A stretch of DNA of 39,781 nt from Schizochytrium sp. CCTCC M209059 (taxonomy: Eukaryota; Sar; Bigyra; Thraustochytrida; Thraustochytriidae), in assembly GCA_000818945.1 (NCBI GenBank), contig KN805373.1:1129208-1168988 (forward strand), written 5' to 3'. This document shows, in pieces, positions 25,417-34,496 of this stretch; position 1 is the stretch's first letter; each line of letters opens with the position of its first letter. A model generated the notes under the pieces. The model ran no database searches and was not told the origin of the DNA. It saw only the letters and a list, made by a program, of their open reading frames with translations. A program made the position numbers and the translations under genes.

Positions 25417-27222
25417 ATGGACGAAGCTGGCGCCAAGTACGACCGCCAGCTGCGACTCTGGGGGAGCCACGGGCAAAAGAGCTTGGCGGAGGCGCACATC
25501 CTCTTGCTCAAGGTAAGTGGCGAGCGTTGTCAAGAGCGCGATCCAGTAAATTCTGATATCGCAGCCACTCGTACTTGATCAAGAGACGGAGCGAGTGAGC
25601 GAGTGAAAGAGAGACAGAGAGTGAGAGACAGAGTTAGCTGACGTGAAGCGACGCAACCCATTGCATGTATTCAGGCAGGACCTACGGGCACGGAAACGAT
25701 AAAAAACCTGGTGCTTCCTGGAATTGGCAAGTTCACAGTCGTAGACGACGAAAATGTCGGGGAAGCGGATGTGAGCAACAACTTCTTCGTAACGCAGGAA
25801 TATCTTGGCAAAGGCCGCGCGGAAACGACGTGCGAGCTCCTGCAGGAGCTCAACCCAGACGTCAAGGGAGAATTTGTCGTGAGCGACCCGGTAGAATTCG
25901 TCACGCGAGATTCCACGGTGTTGAACACTTTTACCCTTGTGATTGCAACAGAAATGCCCGAGCAAAGCCTCCTCGCCATCGAAGAAGCACTTTTGCCGCA
26001 CAACGTGCCCATGGTCGTCGCGCGTACGTATGGTTTCATTGGCGTGTGCCGCATCGTTTCGCATACCCATTGCGTCATTGAGTCAAAACCCTCGCCAGAA
26101 CCCATGGAGGATCTTCGCATCGCTGATCCTTTTCCCGAACTGGAGGCCTTTGTAGACGGGATCGACCTTGCTGCGATGGACAGCAAAGATTTTATGCACA
26201 CCCCGTTTGTTGTCGTTCTCGTCCAGCTCATGAAAAAGTGGCGCGCCGAACACGACAACAAGCTACCGACAACTATGGCGGAAAAGAAAGAGTTCAAAGA
26301 GCTCGTGAAGCAACAAGCGCGCAAATCATGGGGCGAGGAGGAGAACCTGCTGGAGGCCTTTGATAAGGCTTTTCTGGCCTACACTCCCAAGGAAATTCCT
26401 CCCGAGGTTTCCGAAGAAGTCTTCTCGCACCCCTATTGCGGCACGGAAGCTCTCCCTAGCGGTCTCGGACCTTTCAATATGCGCTTTTGGGTTCTCGCGC
26501 GAGCTTTAAAGGCTTTCGTCGAGGACCAAGGCTCGCATCCCAAGCTCCCTCTGTCAGGCAAGCTTCCGGACATGACGGCGACTACGGGAATGTATGTGGA
26601 CATGCAACGAATTTATAAGGCCAAGGCGGATGCGGACGCGAATGCAGTCTACGACCGATGCCTCGGTATTTTGCAAGCCCAAGGTCTGGACATGGCTATT
26701 ATCGCGCGCGAGGATGTCAAGGAGTTTTGCAAGAACGCATATTATATTCGCGTCACTCAAAATTCCCGAATTAGTGATGAAATTGATCCAGCAAAGGTGA
26801 ACAAGGAAGATCTCGAAATGGCAGTGATGGAAGGCGTCGGTGACAGCGGCCCCCAATCGCCCCTTCTCATGTATATAATGTTGCGAGCATGCGATCGATT
26901 TCACAGCAAGCACGGCCGTTTCCCTGGCCAAAATGGAAGGCTCGAGCTTGCTGACAGTGACGAGACTGATATCCAGCTCCTCCTCGCCCTTGCACAAGAG
27001 ATCGGAACTGAACTCAGCCTCGATTCGCCGCTCAATCTCTCGAGCGACCACGCCAAGGAGTTTGTCCGATACGCTGCCGTCGAAATGCACAATATGGCCG
27101 CCATCCTCGGTGGGATTGCCTCTCAGGAAGCAGTCAAACTCATCACGCATCAGTACGTGGTGCTTTCCAACATTTACGTCTTTAATGGGATCACATGCAC
27201 TGGCGCATCCTTTGCGCTCTAA
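25417..27222 (+). CDS. NAE1: NEDD8-activating E1 regulatory subunit (NAE1/APPBP1/ULA1), two exons
   Basis: Non-catalytic half of the NEDD8 E1, which pairs with UBA3 to adenylate NEDD8 and so powers cullin neddylation. Exon 1 is 25417-25512 (32 codons, MDEAGAKYDRQLRLWGSHGQ..., the universal E1 YDRQLRLWG motif); exon 2 is 25675-27222. Joined in phase 0 they give 547 aa (human 534). The junction recreates the family block TGTETIKNLVLPGIGKFTVVD; later blocks are NNFFVTQEYLGKGRAE, CELLQELNPDVKGEF, RTYGFIGVCRI and the C-terminal MAAILGGIASQEAVKLITHQ. The pseudo-adenylation domain is interrupted by the helical region as in animals, and no catalytic cysteine domain is expected. Exon 1 and the start were missed by taking the long open frame alone, which begins without an ATG. 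Confidence 0.95.
25513..25674 (+). other. Intron of NAE1 (162 bp, phase 0)
   Basis: Donor AAG|GTAAGT at 25513, acceptor TGTATTCAG| ending at 25674. The middle is purine-rich with GAGCGAGTGAGCGAGTG and GAGAGACAGAGAGTGAGAG runs. Splicing joins LLLK to AGPTGTETIKN, matching the family alignment. Confidence 0.92.
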
Positions 27223-27441
27223 TACCAACAGCCAAATTCCCTCCTTTTCCCCTATCTCTTCTGCAAAACACGAAAGTTTGACGTGATGAAAACAAAATTT
27301 GGTGTGCCAACTGCTTTTTTTTTAATTTACAACCATGATTCGTGATTCAAAGAAATGCATGCAGCAGCAGAAACGCGGATCCTCGTCCAAGGCAGGGCAA
27401 AATTGATAAAATATACTTTCTGAAACCCATAGGACTCTCCG

Positions 27442-30400
27442 TCACCGCCTCGATGCCGACACTCGAGGGTCTTGAGCAGGAGATGCCTCCGCATAAGGAG
27501 ACCTTGGCGTCCACGGAATCATGTTGAGCGTGCTATCCTCGGTTCCTCTATTGTTATCCCTTTCTGCAAACGCATTCATGAGAAGGGCTGCATGGATGTC
27601 AAACCCTACTTGGTCCCATGCAACTTTTTCGAGAAGACCAATTTGTTTGAAAAATGGCCACCATGTTCGCGGAAAAGGACCATACATGCCATCACCAAAG
27701 GATCCCATATACCTCCGCGCGCCTTCCTCTTGGGCCCGCAGAATGCGGGCAAGGTACACGCTCGTGGGAGGCCCAGTAGGAGCTGCGCCATTCTCTTGAA
27801 GAGGCTGTAACAGCGGCGCCTGCGGCCCGTCAAGTTCCTCCAAGACTGAATCGTCGCGCTGGATGATGGAGACTTCATGATGACGCTGCGTCGTATCGTT
27901 TGCTCGATCAACGGCATTTTCTGCCTCATCCTCGGCGCTTCCCGAAAGGTCCTCGTCATTGTCTTGCATGCGAAGTCGCTCATAGGGGTCCAAGGCTTCA
28001 TCGCCCGGTTCGGCGCGCAACGCGAGTCCACCTTGGTCGTCAGTTCCGTCGTCAAAACTTAGGACCCGTAGGATACGCGTGCGTTCGACAATGCTGGCAT
28101 CTGCAAATTCCATGACAAGTTGGGTACAGATGGCCCAGGCTACAATGCCTGAAAGCAGCATCCAGGTGCCTTCGAGAAGCACAGCATCGACACGAAAGAG
28201 CGCGCAGTGCTCGAGCTCTGCGTCAATCGATGGAAGACCGAGCGAGTGCAGCACATGGTCTAACATCCAGCGAGGCATGCCTTTGAGAAAAGAACAGAGT
28301 CCTTCTTGCTGCGCAGCAAAGCTGTTGGAAAGAATGGCTTCTGACAGACTCCCAATCTCGAGAACCGCCGCTACAATGCTGACGATGAAGACGTCAAGCG
28401 CGCTCCACGCCTGCAGAATTTGGCACACGTGAAAGACCCTCTTTGTTGATCGAAGTGTCATGGGGACGCCCCAGAGAATCGCCAGAGCGATCAACATTGC
28501 GATTGGGATGACCATGGCAAAGATAAAGTACATGATCGTCATGAACCATGCCCAGTCACCCCCAGAGAGAAAGCCCCCTTTGCTACAAGCTTCGGGCAGC
28601 AAAAGACCATTGCTGACAAGAGAGTACGTGGTGTTGCGTCGCCCTGGCACAAGAATAAGATCCGCGAGACCGGAAAAGCGGAACTCAAAGGTACGCACGA
28701 GCTGACCAAGAATGGTAGTTGCCAAAGTAACAAGGAGGACAAACCACATTGCTCCTTGGCCAAATTGCGAACACGTGAAGCGTCGACGTCGAGGGAACGG
28801 AGCATAAGGACGTGATGCTAGCGCCTCGCGTGGCGGTCGCGCCATCGCCTTGATGAGGGAAGGTGGATTCGCGCGATTCTCCATAGCGTGCCGGTGAAGG
28901 TAGGTCATGAAGTGCGACATGCACAAGCTCCACATTGTTGCCAGCACAAAAGAGTACACGCCCCAGCCCGGTCGCACCGACATGTCCACGTGCACGCTGA
29001 CTCCAGCAATCGTCTTGTCTGCGTTAAAGCCAAAGGCCACGGCCATGAGGCAAAGGACATAGGCGTCGACAAGGCTCCACTTGCCTAATACATCGAGCCA
29101 ATGTAGTAGCTTACCGCGAAGCTTCTCGCGCGCAGGGATAAACCAAAGACACAGCATGGTAAAGATCTTGATGTACGGCCAGCAACCGGAAAAAGCGCCA
29201 ATGAGAATCGCCAAACCGTACGCATGGCCATTCCAGAAGTGACGCAACGAGGTGAGGATTGTGAAGTTGAAAACATCATCTTTGAGCGCCACCACGCCGT
29301 GAGCGTCCACCTGATGTGGAAAAATTTTGTGGCCGAGCCAGCGAAGTTCGGGTGGAAACGAAATGACAACCGCCGGCTCGACCGTTGCGCCGGTCGAGCA
29401 GTTCGACCATGTGAAAAGTGCAGCGTTGAAGATGAGGAGCGTTGGAACGCCAAACACTTTGATAAAGGATTGTGGCGACAATGATGGTTGCCGGAAGGCT
29501 GGACGGGGCGCGGAACCATCAAGATCAATCATTCTCTGCTGAGAGTCTTGCTCTTCGTCTCGTGCTTCTATGGTAGCGAACGCACAGGCATTCTCTTGCG
29601 TCTCTTGCGTTGAACCATCCAGCAGGTGAGCCGTCGCCTCATCTTCGCGAGACGACATTGTTTGATTTTCCTTCTTGCCGCCGTTTACGCCTCGCTCGTT
29701 GTCATCGTCCGCAATGGATGCCCGGAGTGGCGAATGTGTCGCATTCGCGCCGGTGCCCGCACTTCCTGCTACGCTTCGTCTCGACGTAAGCTCTTCCTGC
29801 TCGAGGGGCCTGACAGTGGCTGGATTTGGGTCCAAAGGCCGTGCGCCCAGGAGAGTGTGCTCGAACATGGAGTAGCGTCCGGTCGTGGGGTCAATGTAAA
29901 GAGGATCGGTTAGCGCAATGTAGAACATGGCACATGCAAAGCTGTTGAGAATACAGCCCCCAAGTGCGAGACCAAAAGAGGGTCCAAGCGCCTGGCAGCG
30001 CAGAGGGTTCGAATTGAGCGCATGATCAAAAACAAAGTGGCACTGAAAATTGTAGGCGAGGTTGTCGAAGAGAGGAGCGCTCATGAAGACGGCAATGACA
30101 ACAATCTCCAGAATAGTTGCAGCTGTTGCAGAGGCGGCGGCCCACAAGACGTGCTGACGGCGAAACCGGGAAGGATCGGAGCCTTCGATGACGCACAGAA
30201 ACGCGAAAGCAACAGAGCATAACGACGCCGCAACGGCCGCGATGGAGACTCCGCCGGCGATCTGACCCTTAAGGCGTGTCTCTGGCTGCTGCGCTGCAGC
30301 CGCATCACAGCCCTTTGTCATGCGCAAGGAGTCCGCGGAACAGCGATACGGCCCGTCTAGAAGATTTTCCTGTGTGAGGTCGTCTCCCCATGTGAAATTG

Positions 30401-30549
30401 GCTCGCCAAAGACCAGTCCCGCAAGCGCACATCTCGCCCTCAAGTTCCGTCGTCGTGTACCACCATAGCGGAAGTGCAGAGGCCAGCACAAAGGCAAGGC
30501 TCGCGAAGAAGGCGAAGAAGAGTCCTCCGGAAAGCACGCTGCGCACCAT
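27442..30549 (-). CDS. Claudin-like four-TM module fused to a two-lobed PqiA-like membrane protein
   Basis: 1035-aa polytopic membrane protein. ATG at 30549 (A at -3, G at +4); a TTG two codons earlier is ignored. Residues 1-215 form a four-helix module: TM1 about 8-28, an outer loop with Trp29-30, Cys41/Cys43, Gly-Leu-Trp 46-48, Cys70 and Cys81, TM2 about 98-120, TM3 about 137-157, TM4 about 191-213. This resembles the claudin/PMP22 pattern (W...GLW...C...C) but the spacing is not canonical. After an acidic linker comes a region like bacterial paraquat-inducible protein A (PF04403), with two half repeats: LDVLGKWSLVDAYVLCLMAV and LQAWSALDVFIVSIVAAVL, each the WSxxD(A/V) signature before a helix. 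The C-terminal tail is acidic and cytosol-like. Bacterial PqiA works with MCE proteins in lipid transport; the role here is unknown. Divergent from the F-box/RCC1 gene. Confidence 0.8.
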   Translation of the reverse strand: MVRSVLSGGLFFAFFASLAFVLASALPLWWYTTTELEGEMCACGTGLWRANFTWGDDLTQENLLDGPYRCSADSLRMTKGCDAAAAQQPETRLKGQIAGGVSIAAVAASLCSVAFAFLCVIEGSDPSRFRRQHVLWAAASATAATILEIVVIAVFMSAPLFDNLAYNFQCHFVFDHALNSNPLRCQALGPSFGLALGGCILNSFACAMFYIALTDPLYIDPTTGRYSMFEHTLLGARPLDPNPATVRPLEQEELTSRRSVAGSAGTGANATHSPLRASIADDDNERGVNGGKKENQTMSSREDEATAHLLDGSTQETQENACAFATIEARDEEQDSQQRMIDLDGSAPRPAFRQPSLSPQSFIKVFGVPTLLIFNAALFTWSNCSTGATVEPAVVISFPPELRWLGHKIFPHQVDAHGVVALKDDVFNFTILTSLRHFWNGHAYGLAILIGAFSGCWPYIKIFTMLCLWFIPAREKLRGKLLHWLDVLGKWSLVDAYVLCLMAVAFGFNADKTIAGVSVHVDMSVRPGWGVYSFVLATMWSLCMSHFMTYLHRHAMENRANPPSLIKAMARPPREALASRPYAPFPRRRRFTCSQFGQGAMWFVLLVTLATTILGQLVRTFEFRFSGLADLILVPGRRNTTYSLVSNGLLLPEACSKGGFLSGGDWAWFMTIMYFIFAMVIPIAMLIALAILWGVPMTLRSTKRVFHVCQILQAWSALDVFIVSIVAAVLEIGSLSEAILSNSFAAQQEGLCSFLKGMPRWMLDHVLHSLGLPSIDAELEHCALFRVDAVLLEGTWMLLSGIVAWAICTQLVMEFADASIVERTRILRVLSFDDGTDDQGGLALRAEPGDEALDPYERLRMQDNDEDLSGSAEDEAENAVDRANDTTQRHHEVSIIQRDDSVLEELDGPQAPLLQPLQENGAAPTGPPTSVYLARILRAQEEGARRYMGSFGDGMYGPFPRTWWPFFKQIGLLEKVAWDQVGFDIHAALLMNAFAERDNNRGTEDSTLNMIPWTPRSPYAEASPAQDPRVSASRR

Positions 30550-31073
30550 GATCAATAATCTCGAAACGATTTGATCCTATCAGCTGGTCGGCCGGTCGTC
30601 AGTGCACGATTCTCGGTGCCGAAGCTAAACGTATATCTGCGCTTCAGTCGAGCTAAAACCTCTGCTCGTCCGGAAAAAAGACTCGCTCGCTCGCTCGCTC
30701 GCTCGCTCGCTCGCTCGCAGATCCAAAGAGATTGGCCTACGCTGTGCTTTGTCGCGCTGCGCTGCGTCCCAGACAGCAGAGGGCCTCAAGGGCCCCGCGC
30801 GCCCGCGAGCACGGCAAGCGCCAGCCGGCTTGCTCTTGCCACGGGTCAAGTTTTACGATTTGGGCCTTCGACACAGGTAGCGGTCGTCCCGGAATTACGT
30901 GCCCAGCATTTGCGGCTTCCCCGGAAATCCGTACTTTAACGGCTCGGTGTCCCAAGATGTGAGAACTCGCCTGTGAGCTGTATGAGTGAGTCTCTAATGA
31001 GATGTAAATTGTCCCTCGCGTAGGATCAAACAAACAAGACAGGCAGACTGCTTTTGGCACGAAACAGCAAGAC
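30550..31073. other. Divergent promoter between PqiA-like and F-box/RCC1 genes
   Basis: 524 bp shared upstream region. The main structure is the CTCG tetranucleotide array at 30682-30718. No TATA box stands out and no open frame has domain support. Confidence 0.5.
30682..30718. repeat. CTCG tetranucleotide array, nine units
   Basis: Nine perfect CTCG/GCTC units in a row (37 bp), the longest pure 4-base array in the window, about 135 bp from the PqiA-like start in the divergent promoter. The same unit occurs at 5553-5576 before another gene. Confidence 0.95.
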
Positions 31074-32126
31074 ATGCTTGCTACACTCCCAGAAGCAGCG
31101 CTGGCCCAGCACGTTTGTGGCTGCCTCGCGGCGCGCGACCTCGAGGCGTTGGCAAGCACGAGTCAGGGGTTCCGCCGTCTTGTGATCGATTGGGCAGTCC
31201 CGCTCGCGATACATCAACGCATCGGACTGCCCGTGGAAGCTGGTAAAGTCGAAGATTCTGGATTTCTTGACCTCCTTCGTTTTCATGACGTTTTTGAGGC
31301 ATCAGAGCCACTTCGAGCGCAACATGATGTTGGCCTCGAGGAGCAACACGGCCGCTCCTTTGGAGTCAAAGAAGCGCACCTAATTGCTTCTGGTGCACTA
31401 CAAACGATACGCCACTTGCGTCGAGATCGGCTATCTGCGCATGACGTCGCTCTTGCGCATTTCCAGATTCCTCGACACTTAGGTGGCGACCTCGTCGCAG
31501 TGAGGTCTCTAAGTTTTGGGAGATGTCATTGCTGTATTGTCACCAAGAATGGGGCGCTTTTTGTACAGGGCGATAATTCCGAAGGACAACTCGGGCTAGG
31601 TGCTGGAACGCCCGCATTTGTTCCGGCTCCGACCCGTGTAAGAAGTCTTGCACATGAGATTGTACGGAGCGCCTCAGCGGGTCTTTATCACACGTGTGTT
31701 CTTCTCAAGCACGGAGTAATATGCTCTGCCGGAAGCAATCTGTATGGGCAGCTCGGTCTCGGTGCAGACGTCAAGTCCGCATGCAAATTTACGCGATCTG
31801 AGCAAACTTGCCTACGGCAAGTACTTCACGTCACGTGCGGTCGCCTTTGTACCTTTGCCATTACCACGACGGGACGAGTCTTTGCATGGGGCCAAAATCG
31901 TTTTAATCAACTTGGTCTCAATGAAGACCAGGATCTCGAGGTAGCTTTCACGCCTCGGCCTAGTCTAGCTCCGGAATGTCGGATCATTGCAGTATTTCCT
32001 GATCCCGACAATGGCGAAACGAGTTTTCTGTCGTCCAGCGGACGCATCTACCACGTGGGACTCGCAACACAAGGTATCGCTCGAGTGCTTAATAGTACTA
32101 CTACTGCCAGGCTTACAAGTACGTAG
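31074..32126 (+). CDS. F-box and RCC1-repeat protein
   Basis: 350 aa. Residues 3-40 (LATLPEAALAQHVCGCLAARDLEALASTSQ with following FRRLV) fit an F-box-like helix bundle, the Skp1-binding part of SCF ubiquitin ligases. Residues about 140-305 contain RCC1 propeller blades: GALFVQGDNSEGQLGLG, GVICSAGSNLYGQLGLG, GRVFAWGQNRFNQLGLN, plus a degenerate blade near the end (SSSGRIYHVG). Only three clear blades and one weak one are present, against seven in full RCC1, so the propeller may be partial or completed by divergent blades. ATG at 31074 with G at -3. The final codons AGT ACG TAG overlap a GTACGT that could be a donor, so a further 3' exon is possible though I found none. Inferred role: substrate adaptor in an SCF complex, whose cullin would depend on the NAE1 gene product. 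Confidence 0.78.
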   Translation: MLATLPEAALAQHVCGCLAARDLEALASTSQGFRRLVIDWAVPLAIHQRIGLPVEAGKVEDSGFLDLLRFHDVFEASEPLRAQHDVGLEEQHGRSFGVKEAHLIASGALQTIRHLRRDRLSAHDVALAHFQIPRHLGGDLVAVRSLSFGRCHCCIVTKNGALFVQGDNSEGQLGLGAGTPAFVPAPTRVRSLAHEIVRSASAGLYHTCVLLKHGVICSAGSNLYGQLGLGADVKSACKFTRSEQTCLRQVLHVTCGRLCTFAITTTGRVFAWGQNRFNQLGLNEDQDLEVAFTPRPSLAPECRIIAVFPDPDNGETSFLSSSGRIYHVGLATQGIARVLNSTTTARLTST

Positions 32127-32738
32127 GAGATACCTTCCAAGAAATACACGCTGCACCTGCTGCCTAATGATGTATAGATAGTTTCTCCTGGGTAGACTAT
32201 GCGATTCTTTTTGGCCGTGCTTCATGCTGGATCTTGTTTTCCTAGACCCATCGCCTCGTGGGCCACAATCAAAAGGATCTTCTGCCACTGCTGTTCGATA
32301 GTAAAGTAGAACGCCCAAGACAGCGGCGTCAGCGACGAGCGAAACCATTTTCCTCTCCCTCGCCCCCCCCCCTCTATCATACACTTGACTTTACGTCTCA
32401 AGTTGTATCAGACTTGCTGCCAATTCAAATATCTTAATATTCTACAAAACCTGTGTCTGGTATTATTTGCATGCCCATCTCGTCAGCGCGTGCAAGACCG
32501 CGTATTCGAGCATGCAAACGAGAATCTCTGGGGACTGCTCGAACCGCCGCGCGACAGTCGTCACTCCTTGTACGGCGTTCTCCGGCGTTGCGATATCCGC
32601 GGCCCCTCGTCGCGACCCCCCTCTCCCCCGCCCTCCTGTCTCCCTATCCTCCGCGAGGACCGCCGGCTCTAGCGCATCCCCCTTTCGCGAAAAGAGGAAC
32701 AAGGTTGTCCCCGGCGAGCAAGCACAAGCACAAGCACA
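32127..32738. other. Intergenic region between two same-strand genes
   Basis: 612 bp with a run of ten or more C's at about 32364-32373 and, right before the next ATG, the hexamer ACAAGC three times (32724-32738). Open frames are short and without domains. Holds the 3' UTR of the F-box/RCC1 gene and the leader of the thioredoxin-fold gene. Confidence 0.45.
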
Positions 32739-33236
32739 ATGGCGCCAATCGTGGGCAAGCAGTTCAAGGACTTTACGATGACGTCGGCTGAGGACGGCTC
32801 GCGCCGGAAGCTCAGTTCCTTCGCTGGTAAGGGAACCTCCGTTGTCATCCTCGTTGTCGCGAACGATTTTGCTTCAGAATGCGTGCCCTACTTGCAAGAG
32901 CTCGAAGACTTTGCTCTTGCGAAACCAGAGGTGCGCTGCATCGTACTCAACAACGCTGATGATGCTGCAGCTGCGCAGGATCTTCTGGGAGATCAAGACA
33001 TTACGCATTGCGCGAGCTTCACGGGAACGCTCCCGACCTTTTATGGAATGCGCGCAGGCGTCTACCCTTTCCACATTGTTATCAACAGTGCCGGGGGCAT
33101 CGTTGCGGCCTCAGAGGACACCGTTGATCTCAGCAGCTTTTTTGGTTCTGACAAAATCACTCCCGTAGACCCCCGGGATTCAAAGGCCGTCACCGGGGGA
33201 TCCCGAGCGGAAGAAGATGGTGATGAAGATGAGTGA
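32739..33236 (+). CDS. Thioredoxin-fold (redoxin/TlpA-like) protein without a CxxC
   Basis: 165 aa, ATG with A at -3 and G at +4. The pattern is that of AhpC/TSA-TlpA family domains: GKQFKDFTMTSAEDG entry strand, SSFAGKGTSVVILVVANDFASEC (strand then helix with Cys48), VRCIVLNNADD strand, and VYPFHIVINSAGGIVAAS with Pro110 at the cis-proline position and the following strand. The redox site is degenerate. Cys48 replaces the first cysteine of a CxxC, the second position is Tyr51, and the Pro/Thr of peroxiredoxins is missing; Cys67 and Cys91 are elsewhere. It could be a one-Cys redox protein or a non-enzymatic fold. The last 20 residues are acidic (EEDGDEDE). No targeting signal, so cytosolic. 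Confidence 0.7.
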   Translation: MAPIVGKQFKDFTMTSAEDGSRRKLSSFAGKGTSVVILVVANDFASECVPYLQELEDFALAKPEVRCIVLNNADDAAAAQDLLGDQDITHCASFTGTLPTFYGMRAGVYPFHIVINSAGGIVAASEDTVDLSSFFGSDKITPVDPRDSKAVTGGSRAEEDGDEDE

Positions 33237-33701
33237 TTGATGTCAAGTTGAAAAGCGAAGCGAAGCACGCACAACTCTTTGCATTTCAGATCGAATCAAC
33301 ACATGGATATAAACCGGTATAAAATTTACTTTTGATCAAAGGACGGAAGGCGTTCACCGGTGGTCAGGGCAGGAAGCTTGGGTCTCTTCTTGTTCATGAT
33401 AACTTCTTTAAGATTCTCGCTTGCGCCCCCCATATTCTCTCCCTCTCTCTCTCTCTCGAGGTGTATGTGCAAGTGTGTGTGCGAGAGAGATGCAAAATCA
33501 AACCAAAATGTTTCAAGCCACCTGAAGCAGATCGCCACGAAGCCCACCAACAAAGAATGTGCTCTCGCTTGATCTTGATAAAGGGTCTCTATAAGTGTTT
33601 CCATGACACCAAGGGAAGATCGCAAGTAATCTGTGCTCGACATCTTCGCATTTCAATTGTTGGAAAAAAGGAAATCGAGTAGTAGTATACATTTTCCACC
33701 C
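33237..33701. other. Convergent 3' region with CT and GT microsatellites
   Basis: 465 bp between convergent stops. Contains a CT array (about 33436-33457), a short GT array (33472-33481) and GAGAGAGA after it. No gene seen. Confidence 0.5.
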
Positions 33702-34496
33702 TTACAGGCTTGGACTCGTGCTAAAGGTGCCGGCCTCGAGCGCCAGAAGACGGTCCAACCTCTTCTGAATAATCTCATCGATCATGTCGGCAGTCTGGGC
33801 AGATGTGTCTGGTAACGCTTTCATATCAATGAGTGTCTTAGTGGCAAGCGCGGTCAACACTTTGTTGTTGTGATCCTCTGAGACGAAGTTTATCGAGCTT
33901 GATTCGGTTTCGACTTCAGCCGATAGTCTCTGTGCGCGCAAATAGTCTTGCTCAATTTCCTGAAACAGACGCTCACGCCGAACCATTGCATCACGCACTT
34001 TGGACCTACGAAAACGTTCCATGACATCCGGTGCAAAATCGGGCAGTTTTGTAACCGCGACGCTACGAATAGGTCCATTCTCGCCAGGGTCTTTGAATAC
34101 GGTAAGCTCCGTCTCAAAGTGCTTGCTGGCCTCGAAATGTTGGCTGGTCAGGTCCACCGTCAACTTCAGCACGCGATGAAAGCGTTCCTGATGAGCGGTC
34201 GCCCCTCGAACTGCCGCAAGCTCGAGTGTTTCGTACACGCCTGAATCTGAGGCGGACCTCAGCTCCTGGAGGGCGACCTGTGCGGCCGTCAAGACCTCGG
34301 TGCTTCGTACATTTAGACGCTCCTCGCCAAACGCCTCGGCCACATTTGCGGCCGATCCAGCTGTCCAGGCGGGCAGCAGCTCGAGCGCAAGCGCTAACAC
34401 AAGCAGCGGAAGCAGCAGCTGCGGCGACCGCCGCTGCAGCTTGTGGCCGCCCGAGGTTGCCGCACCCGTCAGAGTCGCTCGTGCTAACGGCGCCAT
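33702..34496 (-). CDS. Secreted or membrane-anchored protein with possible cystatin-like domain
   Basis: 264 aa from the ATG at 34496 (GTCATGG context); a GTG five codons earlier is not used. Residues about 26-45 are strongly hydrophobic (LLLPLLVLALALELLPAW) after a basic stretch, a signal peptide or signal anchor. Residues about 70-140 have a helix followed by strands in the cystatin order: AAQVALQELRSAS..., then YETLELAAVRGATAHQ, then HRVLKLTVDL, then HFETELTVFKD. The inhibitory loop QxVxG is replaced by QERFH, so protease inhibition is doubtful. The rest is helical and charged, ending KRLDRLLALEAGTFSTSPSL. The fold call is a weak pattern match; function unknown. Confidence 0.6.
   Translation of the reverse strand: MAPLARATLTGAATSGGHKLQRRSPQLLLPLLVLALALELLPAWTAGSAANVAEAFGEERLNVRSTEVLTAAQVALQELRSASDSGVYETLELAAVRGATAHQERFHRVLKLTVDLTSQHFEASKHFETELTVFKDPGENGPIRSVAVTKLPDFAPDVMERFRRSKVRDAMVRRERLFQEIEQDYLRAQRLSAEVETESSSINFVSEDHNNKVLTALATKTLIDMKALPDTSAQTADMIDEIIQKRLDRLLALEAGTFSTSPSL

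Noticed and set aside
25711..27222. NAE1 starting at a GTG at 25711 without exon 1
   Set aside because: A phase-0 GTAAGT...CAG intron restores the universal E1 N-terminus YDRQLRLWG and the TGTETIKN block.
29998..30025. GGGTTCGAATT resembling a tRNA T-loop
   Set aside because: Lies inside the PqiA-like coding sequence with no acceptor stem or anticodon arm around it.
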